Origin: Cytophagales bacterium
GTDB taxonomy: Bacteria; Bacteroidota; Bacteroidia; Cytophagales; Cyclobacteriaceae
NCBI GenBank assembly: GCA_003541895.1
Contig: DPLR01000687.1
Location: 1 to 5,714 of the forward strand
DNA length: 5,714 nt
Direction: 5' to 3'
The position numbers and the translations under genes were made by a program. Below, piece by piece: positions 1 to 4,989 of this stretch; position 1 is the first letter of the stretch; every line of letters begins with the position of its first letter. The notes under the pieces were generated by a model. That model made no database searches and was not told where the DNA came from. It was given only the letters and a program-made list of their open reading frames with translations.

Positions 1-1
1 A

Positions 2-700
2 AAAAATCAAGTAAAATTGGAAGCTAAAAATGTGGAACTTGAACAGTTCACGTACATTGCTTCTCACGATTTACTGGAACCTCTTCGTACAGTTTCTAAT
101 TATATTCAAATTCTGGATGAAGATTATGGGGCGCAGCTTGACGAGCAAGGAAAGAATTATCTTAAGACTATTGATAATGCCTCAAAAAGAATGCAGACCT
201 TGGTGCGTGCTCTTCTGGATTATTCAAGGCTCGGACGAGTAAAGGAAAAAGTTCCAATAGATTGCAGGAAAATAATACAGGATGCAATTTCTGATCTTCA
301 AAATCTCATCGTTGCTACGAAAACCAAAATTGAAATTACTGATGATACGCTCATGATTAATGGCTTTGAAACGGAATTACGTCAGTTATTTCAAAATCTA
401 ATTAATAATGCAATCAAGTTTACAAAATCAGACCGCCTACCGCAAATTAAGATTGAATCAAAAAAAATAAATGATCATTGGCATTTTTCGGTATCTGACA
501 ATGGAATTGGAATTGAGACGAAAAATTTTAATCGGATATTTAATATTTTTCAACAGCTCAATCCAACGGACAAATATGAAGGTTACGGAATTGGACTTGC
601 AAACTGTAAAAAAATAGTTGAGCTTCATAATGGCACAATATGGGTCACATCCCAATTGGGAATTGGTACTACCTTTCATTTTACAATTCTAAGTATATGA
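2..700 (+). CDS. Sensor histidine kinase, C-terminal part (HisKA + HATPase_c), 5' end outside the window
   Basis: This is the catalytic core of a two-component sensor kinase, which autophosphorylates on histidine and passes the phosphate to a response regulator. The frame is open from position 2, so the gene begins upstream and the TTG at 17 is not a real start. A short charged helix leads into the H-box, ASHDLLEPLR, with the phospho-acceptor His at 65-67. Using numbering from the codon at 17, the ATP-binding domain shows an N-box (QNLINNAIKF, about 126-135), a G1 box DNGIGIE (161-167), an F-box around FNIF (175-178) and a G2 box GYGIGLANC (189-197). The end GIGTTFHFTI is typical. The H-box has Leu where SHDLQEPLR kinases usually have Gln. 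Such kinases commonly carry PAS or GAF sensors N-terminally, which cannot be seen here. The stop overlaps the start of the response regulator, its probable partner. The class is very secure; the signal is unknown. Confidence 0.95.
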   Translation, partial: KNQVKLEAKNVELEQFTYIASHDLLEPLRTVSNYIQILDEDYGAQLDEQGKNYLKTIDNASKRMQTLVRALLDYSRLGRVKEKVPIDCRKIIQDAISDLQNLIVATKTKIEITDDTLMINGFETELRQLFQNLINNAIKFTKSDRLPQIKIESKKINDHWHFSVSDNGIGIETKNFNRIFNIFQQLNPTDKYEGYGIGLANCKKIVELHNGTIWVTSQLGIGTTFHFTILSI

Positions 701-1104
701 AAAAGCTAAATTGCATTATGCTTATTGACGATAATAAGGATGATAATTTCTTTCATGAAAGAGTGATCAGGAAAAATAATTGTGCTGAAAAAATTATTAG
801 TATGGAATCAGGAAAAGCGGCTCTTGAGTATTTAAGAAGTGAGACTTTTGAGTCACATTCACCACCCGAATTAATTTTTTTGGATATAAATATGCCAGGG
901 ATGAGTGGTTGGGAATTCCTTGACGAATACGACAAACTTGATCAAGAGTTAAAATCAAAAGTTATAGTAACGATGTTAACAACTTCTGATAACCCGGATG
1001 ATGTAGCAAAGGCAGCGGCATTGTGCCCTTCACCTCTAAAGGAGTTTAGAACAAAACCACTAACAAAAGAAATGCTGGAAGAAATTATAGGCAGATACTT
1101 TTGA
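697..1104 (+). CDS. Single-domain response regulator (CheY/Rcp1-like receiver)
   Basis: This 135-aa protein is a receiver domain only, with no output domain, so it probably works by protein contact or as a phosphorelay intermediate downstream of the kinase. The receiver residues are visible: acidic pair D11-D12 in LIDDNKDD, phospho-acceptor D63 in FLDINMPGMSGWEF, switch Thr in VTMLTTS (about T95/T96), and K120-P121 in RTKPL. The LDINMPGMSGWEFL signature and length match the small regulators commonly paired with SHDLxEPLR kinases. The ATG at 697 overlaps the kinase stop (ATGA), indicating translational coupling. An upstream in-frame ATG at 640 would add 19 residues encoded inside the kinase gene's conserved G2 region and ahead of the first beta strand, so I rejected it. 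Function as a receiver is secure; the target is unknown. Confidence 0.95.
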   Translation: MKKLNCIMLIDDNKDDNFFHERVIRKNNCAEKIISMESGKAALEYLRSETFESHSPPELIFLDINMPGMSGWEFLDEYDKLDQELKSKVIVTMLTTSDNPDDVAKAAALCPSPLKEFRTKPLTKEMLEEIIGRYF

Positions 1105-1202
1105 ACTATAAGTTGCAAACCGCGCACAGCGTATCCCTTGATGTGAGAGAGTAGTTTAAAATTTAGTTAGTAGTTTCGTAGCCAATGGTTCGTAGAAGCT
1201 TA
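1105..1202. other. Spacer between convergent operons
   Basis: This 98-bp gap separates the plus-strand signalling pair from the minus-strand 101-aa gene. I see no strong GC-rich hairpin with a T-run that would serve as an intrinsic terminator for either side. It holds two short direct repeats, AGTAGTTT at 1150 and 1169 and TTCGTAG at 1175 and 1189, which may be chance in AT-rich DNA. Confidence 0.5.
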
Positions 1203-1508
1203 TCAATGATGCACCTTCAACTTTGCAATCAATTCTTCTGAAGCTTTGTCGAAGTAAACTCCGTAGGCATTCACCAATTGTCCTTTGATGGGATGATGCT
1301 TGGCTGAAATCGCGTACACTACATTTTCGTCACCGGGGTCGGTCATTCCTTCAAAGCGATACACTTCGTCAATTTCAAACTCATCGGGGGTAAGTTGCAG
1401 ATCTTCTTCGGCACATTTTATATGTGTGTCGCCAAGATTAAAGTTGTAGGTATAACCGCGTTTGTTCAGATCATTTACCGCCTCAGACATTGTCTCGTAA
1501 TTTTTCAT
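1203..1508 (-). CDS. Small conserved Bacteroidota protein of unknown function (101 aa)
   Basis: This is a soluble 101-residue acidic protein with an ATG start and no signal peptide or membrane segment. It begins with a predicted helix containing SEAVNDLNKRGYTYNFNL. A central stretch with LTPDEFEIDEVYRFEGMTDPGDENVVYAI follows, and it ends with GQLVNAYGVYFDKASEELIAKL. The EVYRFEGMTDP and LVNAYGVY blocks match my recollection of a small family widespread in Bacteroidota. Some databases label it 'phosphoribosylpyrophosphate synthetase'. That label is not supported by the sequence: real PRPP synthetases are about 310 aa with a PRPP-binding loop that is absent here. The gene starts 14 nt after the stop of the HAD remnant, on the same strand, so it may once have been co-transcribed with it. 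No function is proposed. It is confidently a gene because its composition and block structure look protein-like throughout. Confidence 0.85.
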   Translation of the reverse strand: MKNYETMSEAVNDLNKRGYTYNFNLGDTHIKCAEEDLQLTPDEFEIDEVYRFEGMTDPGDENVVYAISAKHHPIKGQLVNAYGVYFDKASEELIAKLKVHH

Positions 1509-1522
1509 TGTGGATTTCAGTT

Positions 1523-1837
1523 TTATAAAAAATTCAGGATTTCTTTTAGGTGAACAAGTTGTCTGAAATTTTCGTGCTCAATCTTCGCGTCTATTTTTTC
1601 ATGAGCCCACGTAGTGTGATACGGAATGTGAATTCCGTGCCCTCCCAGATTCAATACCGGCAGCACATCCGACTTGAGTGAATTTCCGATCATCAGGAAT
1701 TCCCTGGGTGCAATATCGAGGTGGCGTATTAATTTCCAGTGGCCGTCTTCTTTTTTTTCCGACATGATCTCAATGTGGTGAAAATAATCTTCCAGTTTTG
1801 ATTTTCCGTGCCTGTCAGGTCTTACGACCTGACACAA
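1523..1837 (-). pseudogene. HAD-family hydrolase, 3' remnant truncated by the RAYT/REP element
   Basis: The readable frame encodes about 104 aa, but the first ten or so residues (from a TTG at 1837) come from the REP hairpin. HAD-like protein starts at about KSKLEDYFHHIEIMSEKK. What survives is the C-terminal part of a haloacid-dehalogenase-superfamily phosphatase: a candidate motif III Lys (MSEKK, positions 28-29 of the frame), then motif IV FLMIGNSLKSD, with Asn at the first Asp position and Asp57 at the end. The tail is GGHGIHIPYHTTWAHE. The nucleophile motif DxDxT and motif II are absent. Family members are usually roughly 220-240 aa, so more than half is missing. Nothing resembling the lost half lies between 2458 and 2585. 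The remnant is in the same frame as the transposase and is separated from it by one TAG. Without the nucleophile it cannot be an active phosphatase. The family call is good; whether any product is made is unknown. Confidence 0.8.
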
Positions 1838-1838
1838 C
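1805..1838 (-). repeat. REP-like hairpin, transposase 3' side copy
   Basis: Read on the minus strand, this 34-nt copy is GTTG, then T, an 8-bp arm GTCAGGTC, loop GTAA, the complementary arm GACCTGAC, then A, then GGCACGGA. The flanking T and A pair, giving a 9-bp stem. The GTTG lies 6 nt from the transposase stop codon and resembles the GTRG-type tetranucleotide found 5' of REP hairpins recognised by RAYT proteins. It is an inverted copy of the element at 2424-2457. Confidence 0.88.
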
Positions 1839-1843
1839 CTACT

Positions 1844-2392
1844 CTAAAAGAACTCTCTGTAATCGGTAATCACAACTCTCGGCTGAATTTCTTTCTCATA
1901 AAACATCGCGCTTGAATGTGGCCATTGCTCAGGGCTTGAAGTCAGGTTCCAGTGCTCTTGTAATGGATTGGTGTGAATATACTCCAGCTTAACTTCCAAT
2001 ACTTTCTTGCTTGTCAGATAAACATCGTCAAACCTGTCTTGCCATACTTTGAAAACTTGCTTCATTTCGGGTACTCGTAATTTCTCCAACAACCCGATGT
2101 CGCCTGATTTCTCAATTTCATTGCCGATCATCACGGAGGTAAATTTCTTCAGGTCTCGCATCCAGTTGGAAAGCTGGTTGGTCTTCTTAAAGTAGATGAT
2201 CAAATGAATATGGTTAGGCATGATCACGTAGCCCAGTACCGCAGACTCATATTTTTTGTTTAGAAAATTAATACTGTCGTTGACGATTTGTTTACATGAC
2301 TCAGCAACTAACAGATGATGCCACTGGTGACATGTGGTGGTGACAAAAAAACACTCTTCATCGAGAAAATGGGTACGTCCGCGAAGTGCCAT
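1844..2392 (-). CDS. REP-associated tyrosine transposase (RAYT, Y1_Tnp/IS200-like)
   Basis: This 182-aa single-strand DNA nuclease/transposase starts at an ATG at 2392. The beta strand FFVTTTCHQW opens the Y1 fold. The metal-binding HUH motif is H61-I-H63 in YVIMPNHIHLII. After a helix containing WMRDLKKFTS comes VWQDRFDD (about 116-123), then KLEYIHTNPLQEHW with Y138, which corresponds to the catalytic Tyr of the YIxxNP motif in characterised TnpA-REP proteins, by my recollection. The end, EQWPHSSAMFYE (155-166), is the usual RAYT signature. Length is normal and no frameshift is evident, so it looks catalytically intact. Hairpins with a GTTG foot flank it at both sides, supporting RAYT over a plain IS200 TnpA. 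No TAnnTTTG promoter is obvious upstream. It is in frame with the HAD remnant, separated by its TAG stop. Family assignment is secure; present activity is inferred. Confidence 0.93.
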   Translation of the reverse strand: MALRGRTHFLDEECFFVTTTCHQWHHLLVAESCKQIVNDSINFLNKKYESAVLGYVIMPNHIHLIIYFKKTNQLSNWMRDLKKFTSVMIGNEIEKSGDIGLLEKLRVPEMKQVFKVWQDRFDDVYLTSKKVLEVKLEYIHTNPLQEHWNLTSSPEQWPHSSAMFYEKEIQPRVVITDYREFF

Positions 2393-2423
2393 TCGGTGAA
2401 GATAATGGATTTCAGTTCAGAGA

Positions 2424-2457
2424 GTTGCGTCAGGTCGTAAGACCTGACGGGCACGGA
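2424..2457 (+). repeat. REP-like hairpin, transposase 5' side copy
   Basis: On the plus strand this reads GTTG, C, arm GTCAGGTC, loop GTAA, arm GACCTGAC, G, GGCACGGA. It matches the 1805-1838 copy at 32 of 34 positions. The two differences are the outermost stem pair, C-G here and T-A there, so pairing is kept. It lies upstream of the transposase start (32 bp) and could also fold in the leader transcript. Confidence 0.88.
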
Positions 2458-2542
2458 GTTTTTTATTCGACCCTAACCGTAATTCAATCCTGAGTGTGGC
2501 GTGACAACACCGACCGAGGGCAGCCGTTTCGGATTATCTAAT
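2458..2542. other. Non-coding DNA beyond the RAYT unit
   Basis: No convincing gene is seen here. On the minus strand one frame reads roughly PSVGVVTPHSGLNYG before a TAG, but it has no start and continues through the REP, so it looks like repeat-associated sequence rather than a gene. It contains no recognisable HAD N-terminal half. Confidence 0.45.
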
Positions 2543-2583
2543 ATCCAGAATCTAGCATCCAGAATCTAGCATCCAGTATCTAG
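2543..2583. repeat. 14-bp tandem repeat, about three units, CTAG-containing
   Basis: The unit ATCCAGAATCTAGC occurs perfectly at 2543-2556 and 2557-2570, and with one change (A to T) and without its last base at 2571-2583. A strongly degenerate unit in the same 14-bp phase may precede it (ATCTA at 2536). GAATCTAG at 2562-2569 pairs with CTAGATTC at 2580-2587 to form an 8-bp stem with a 10-nt loop that reaches into the stop codon of the membrane-protein gene. It might act as a weak 3' end structure, but no T-run follows. Confidence 0.85.
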
Positions 2584-2585
2584 AT

Positions 2586-3200
2586 TCAAAACAAAACGAT
2601 CATCCCCAGATAGCCGACAACAAGACCGGTTGTTGCGCCAATAAAAGTTTCGCTCGATGTGTGGCTATTTAAAACTAGACGCGAAGAAATCACCACTCCC
2701 GTAATCGCAATCACAAAAGCGGTTGGCCAAAGTAAGCTGGGAGAAAATGGAAGCAACGGTAACAGAATGCCAACCCATCCGCCCATGGCTAAACTGTGAA
2801 CACTCACTTTGAAGAAGAAGGTCAACACAGTAGCAACAACTACTAATGCAGCAATCAAAATCAGAAGCTTGTTGAAGTTTGAATTGAAAGGAAGCCTTGA
2901 CTCGAACAGATAAGCAACCACAGCGTACATGATCGAGATAAAGACAAACGGAAGTTTTCGCTCTTTCCTTGACTCGAGTTGGAGCGAGCTAATGTTTCCT
3001 AAGATTTTAAATAAGTAAATGTTGGCTGCCGGAATGACAAACGTAAAACCAAAAATAAATAGCGTTACTGTAAAAAGATTTCTGAGACCGGGGCCAATCA
3101 TTAGCATGGAAGGAAAAAAGAGTCCGAGCATCAGCACCAAATAAGTGGCCAGCAACAATGGATGGAAAAAATAGGAAATGATTTTAGCGGCTGTTTTCAA
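2586..3200 (-). CDS. PAP2-like integral membrane protein (putative phosphatase)
   Basis: This 204-aa protein is strongly hydrophobic, with about six membrane segments (near residues 14-30, 42-66, 85-100, 112-130, 140-174 in two parts, and 186-203). It carries a reduced version of the PAP2 motifs: ESRKERKLPF (76-85) in place of KxxxxxxRP, KVSVHS with His135 in place of PSGH, and SSRLVLNSHTSSE (172-184) as SRxxxxxHxxxE, with Glu where Asp is usual. PAP2 enzymes remove phosphate from lipid or isoprenoid phosphates such as undecaprenyl pyrophosphate; the substrate here is unknown. The start is a TTG at 3200: the frame has no ATG before the upstream stop, and KTAAKIISYFFHPLLLATY looks like a normal family N-terminus. 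It lies 128 bp downstream of rpoN on the same strand. It could be a non-catalytic relative. Confidence 0.8.
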   Translation of the reverse strand: MKTAAKIISYFFHPLLLATYLVLMLGLFFPSMLMIGPGLRNLFTVTLFIFGFTFVIPAANIYLFKILGNISSLQLESRKERKLPFVFISIMYAVVAYLFESRLPFNSNFNKLLILIAALVVVATVLTFFFKVSVHSLAMGGWVGILLPLLPFSPSLLWPTAFVIAITGVVISSRLVLNSHTSSETFIGATTGLVVGYLGMIVLF

Positions 3201-3232
3201 TTTTATAAGATTAAATATGTCTCAGTGAATTT

Positions 3233-3296
3233 CTCTGTGAACTCTGTGTTCTCTGCGGTTATAAATCAAACAACAGAGGTCACTGAGAACACGGAG
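3233..3296. repeat. Imperfect inverted repeat with 9-nt CTCTGTG periodicity
   Basis: The left arm (3233-3260) reads CTCTGTGAA, CTCTGTGTT, CTCTGCGGTT. The right arm (3269-3296) reads, on the opposite strand, CTCCGTGTT, CTCAGTGAC, CTCTGTTGTT. The arms agree at 20 of 28 positions and flank an 8-nt AT-rich loop. It lies between the rpoN stop and the start of the membrane-protein gene. It could fold in the rpoN transcript and mark its 3' end, but it lacks a T-run and the stem is broken, so terminator function is only a possibility. Confidence 0.7.
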
Positions 3297-3328
3297 GTTT
3301 CGCAGAGGTAAATAAAAATGGTTCATGA

Positions 3329-4825
3329 TTAAATTCCTTTTCGTAGTCGGGCTACCGGTATATTTAGTTGCTCGCGGTATTTCGCCACGGTGCGCCTGGC
3401 AATGTTGTAGCCTTTTTCATTGAGCAATTCTTCCAGCCGGTCGTCAGAGTACGGTTTGCTTTTATCTTCCGTGGCAATAAAATCTTTGATGATCTGCTTC
3501 ACTTCGCGGCTGCTAGCTTCTTCTCCTGAGTCAGTACTAATTCCTTCCGAGAAAAAATATTTCAAAGGGAAAGTTCCAAAATCGGTCTGCACGGTTTTGC
3601 TACTGGCCACACGGCTCACAGTAGAAATATCCATGTTGATCATGCCGGCAATGTCTTTCAAGATCATCGGCTTCAATTTCGTTTCATCACCATCGAGGAA
3701 ATAATCGTATTGAAATTCTACAATGGCGCGCATCGTTCGCAGCAAGGTTTGCTGGCGTTGTTTAATGGCATCGATGAACCAGCGAGCCGCATCTAATTTT
3801 TGTTTAACAAACGAAACGGCTTCTTTCAGCTTCTTGTCTTTTTTGTCGCTTTTGTCGTAGGCCTGAAACATTTCGTTGTAGCTGCGGCTCACGCGAAGCT
3901 CAGGCGCATTGCGCGAGTTCAGCGCAATTTCAATTTTGCCGTTGTTGTTGGTCAGAATAAAATCAGGGATGACGTATTGATTTTTAACCATGCCACTCAT
4001 GGTTTCGCCACCGGGTTTCGGGTTGAGCCGAACGATCAGTTCAATGGCATCTTTGATATAATCTTCGTCATCGAGATCGAGCTTCTTCAGGATTTTCGGG
4101 TAATGCTTTTTCGTAAACTCTTCGTAGCATTCGCTGATGATCCGTTTGCCTACGATCACATCTACATCCTGGCCGTCATCCATGCGGTCGAGCTGAAGCA
4201 ACAAACATTCTTGAAGACTGCGGGCAGCGATGCCGGCTGGATCAAAAGTTTGAATCTTTTTTAAGATGCTTTCTACTTCTTCGGCATTGGTATCGATGCC
4301 TTGAGAAAAAGCGAGATCATTCACGATCGAATCAATGTCTCTGCGAATGTATCCATCGCCTTCAATACTGCCGATCAATTGTTTGCCAATGGCTAGTTGC
4401 TTATCGTTCAATCCAAGAAAACCGAGTTGGGTCGTTAGCGATTCATGCAGTGATGAGGAAGTAGCGATCGGCATTTCGCGGTCGTCTTCTTCATCGTCTG
4501 ATGAGTCGATGTGGGTTTTGTAGCTGGCGTAGTCGTCATCGCGCAAATAATCTTTGATGTCGATTTCGTCATCCGGATTGGAGTCCGCTTCGTTCTCGCT
4601 CTCATTTTCGTTTTCATTCTCGCTATCGCGCGAGTCATCTTCGGCTTCTTCCGCCTGCGTCTCGGGCTCCTCGTCTCCGCCTTCTTCCAAGGTTGGGTTC
4701 AGTTCCAACTCTTCTTTGATTCTCGTCTCCAACTCAGCGGTGGGCACCTGCAAAAGTTTAATGAACTGAATCTGCTGGGGTGACAGTTTTTGCTGAAGGC
4801 TTTGACTGAGATTGAGTTTTTGCAT
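3329..4825 (-). CDS. rpoN: RNA polymerase sigma-54 factor RpoN
   Basis: This is the alternative sigma factor that directs RNA polymerase to -24/-12 promoters and needs an AAA+ activator to open DNA. From the ATG at 4825 the protein is 498 aa. Region I is Gln/Leu-rich (LSQSLQQKLSPQQIQFIKLLQ), ending in RIKEELELNPTLEEG. Region II is a long acidic linker (about residues 46-118). The core-binding region follows, with PAGIAARSLQECLLLQ and LNPKPGG. The DNA-binding part includes the helix-turn-helix MDISTVSRVASSKTVQTDFGTFPLKYFFSEG, and the RpoN box ARRTVAKYRE is at 476-485, a perfect match to the signature. The frame is open to a TTG at 4861, but a candidate promoter lies between the two, favouring the ATG. 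No sigma-54 activator gene is in the window. Identification is essentially certain. Confidence 0.97.
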   Translation of the reverse strand: MQKLNLSQSLQQKLSPQQIQFIKLLQVPTAELETRIKEELELNPTLEEGGDEEPETQAEEAEDDSRDSENENENESENEADSNPDDEIDIKDYLRDDDYASYKTHIDSSDDEEDDREMPIATSSSLHESLTTQLGFLGLNDKQLAIGKQLIGSIEGDGYIRRDIDSIVNDLAFSQGIDTNAEEVESILKKIQTFDPAGIAARSLQECLLLQLDRMDDGQDVDVIVGKRIISECYEEFTKKHYPKILKKLDLDDEDYIKDAIELIVRLNPKPGGETMSGMVKNQYVIPDFILTNNNGKIEIALNSRNAPELRVSRSYNEMFQAYDKSDKKDKKLKEAVSFVKQKLDAARWFIDAIKQRQQTLLRTMRAIVEFQYDYFLDGDETKLKPMILKDIAGMINMDISTVSRVASSKTVQTDFGTFPLKYFFSEGISTDSGEEASSREVKQIIKDFIATEDKSKPYSDDRLEELLNEKGYNIARRTVAKYREQLNIPVARLRKGI

Positions 4826-4837
4826 GGTAATTCTCGA

Positions 4838-4845
4838 CAAATTTA
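4838..4845 (-). promoter_or_regulatory. Candidate -7 promoter element for rpoN
   Basis: TAAATTTG on the minus strand fits the Bacteroidota -7 consensus TAnnTTTG and ends 12 nt before the ATG at 4825. A TTG about 16 nt upstream could be a short-spaced -33 element. If used, the transcript leader would be very short and would exclude the TTG at 4861. The match is based on a short consensus and could be chance. Confidence 0.4.
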
Positions 4846-4964
4846 AACCTTGCTTGGTCAATTGAAAAGAAAATCAATTTCCGATCCAATTATTTCTATG
4901 GTATGCCCTGAATAAAGGCATCTGAGAATTTTACATTTTGAATGCGTAATCTGGAATTTCACTT

Positions 4965-4972
4965 TAGATTTG
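4965..4972 (+). promoter_or_regulatory. Candidate -7 promoter element for asnS
   Basis: TAGATTTG matches the TAnnTTTG consensus and ends 17 nt before the asnS ATG. A TTTG at 4937-4940 could serve as the -33 element, although its 24-nt spacing is a little long. The leader would be short and AT-rich, typical of Bacteroidota genes without a Shine-Dalgarno. Confidence 0.45.
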
Positions 4973-4989
4973 TGCCTCGAAATTTTTTT

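Larger units (their letters stand above)
1805..2457 (-). mobile_element. RAYT transposase with inverted terminal REP hairpins
   Basis: This 653-bp unit consists of one Y1/HUH transposase gene between two inverted 34-nt REP-like motifs, with GTTG facing inward and GGCACGGA outward at both ends. RAYT genes are known to sit beside REPs and REPINs, which they are thought to process as single-stranded hairpins; they are usually domesticated and single-copy rather than freely mobile. The left edge coincides with the point where HAD coding sequence begins. The right edge leads into about 70 bp of non-coding DNA and then a CTAG-rich tandem repeat. I see no target-site duplication, as expected for HUH enzymes. 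The exact ends are inferred from the limits of the shared repeat. Confidence 0.75.
4826..4989. promoter_or_regulatory. Divergent rpoN/asnS control region
   Basis: This 164-bp AT-rich spacer separates two divergent genes and carries a TAnnTTTG-type element for each. I see no -24/-12 sigma-54 site, riboswitch or long inverted repeat, so there is no sign of autoregulation or of a tRNA-sensing leader. Confidence 0.5.

Noticed and set aside
640..696. A 19-codon N-terminal extension of the response regulator from ATG 640
   Set aside because: It lies in the kinase coding sequence and precedes the first receiver strand; the ATGA overlap at 697-700 gives the expected 135-aa receiver.
1105..1202. Terminator between the convergent genes
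   Set aside because: No stable hairpin with a T-run could be found on either strand.
2458..2542. Minus-strand peptide around VVTPHSGLNYG as a small gene or the lost HAD N-terminus
   Set aside because: It has no start codon, stops at a TAG, shows no HAD motif I, and merges into the REP sequence.
2543..2583. Possible CRISPR-like array
   Set aside because: The units are 14 bp and directly abutting, with no spacers and no cas genes.
3233..3296. Classical Rho-independent terminator for rpoN
   Set aside because: The stem has eight mismatches in 28 and no T-tract follows on the minus strand, so I list it only as a repeat.
3800..4264. A 154-codon plus-strand frame opposite rpoN, with others at 3420-3704, 4335-4523, 4511-4783 and 4554-4769
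   Set aside because: They are antisense shadows of a certain rpoN gene; the Ser- and Phe/Val-rich products mirror its acidic linker and Gln-rich stretches.
4826..4861. TTG start giving a 510-aa RpoN
   Set aside because: The MQKLNLSQSLQQKLSPQQ start at ATG 4825 is a complete Region I, and a promoter-like TAAATTTG falls within the extension.
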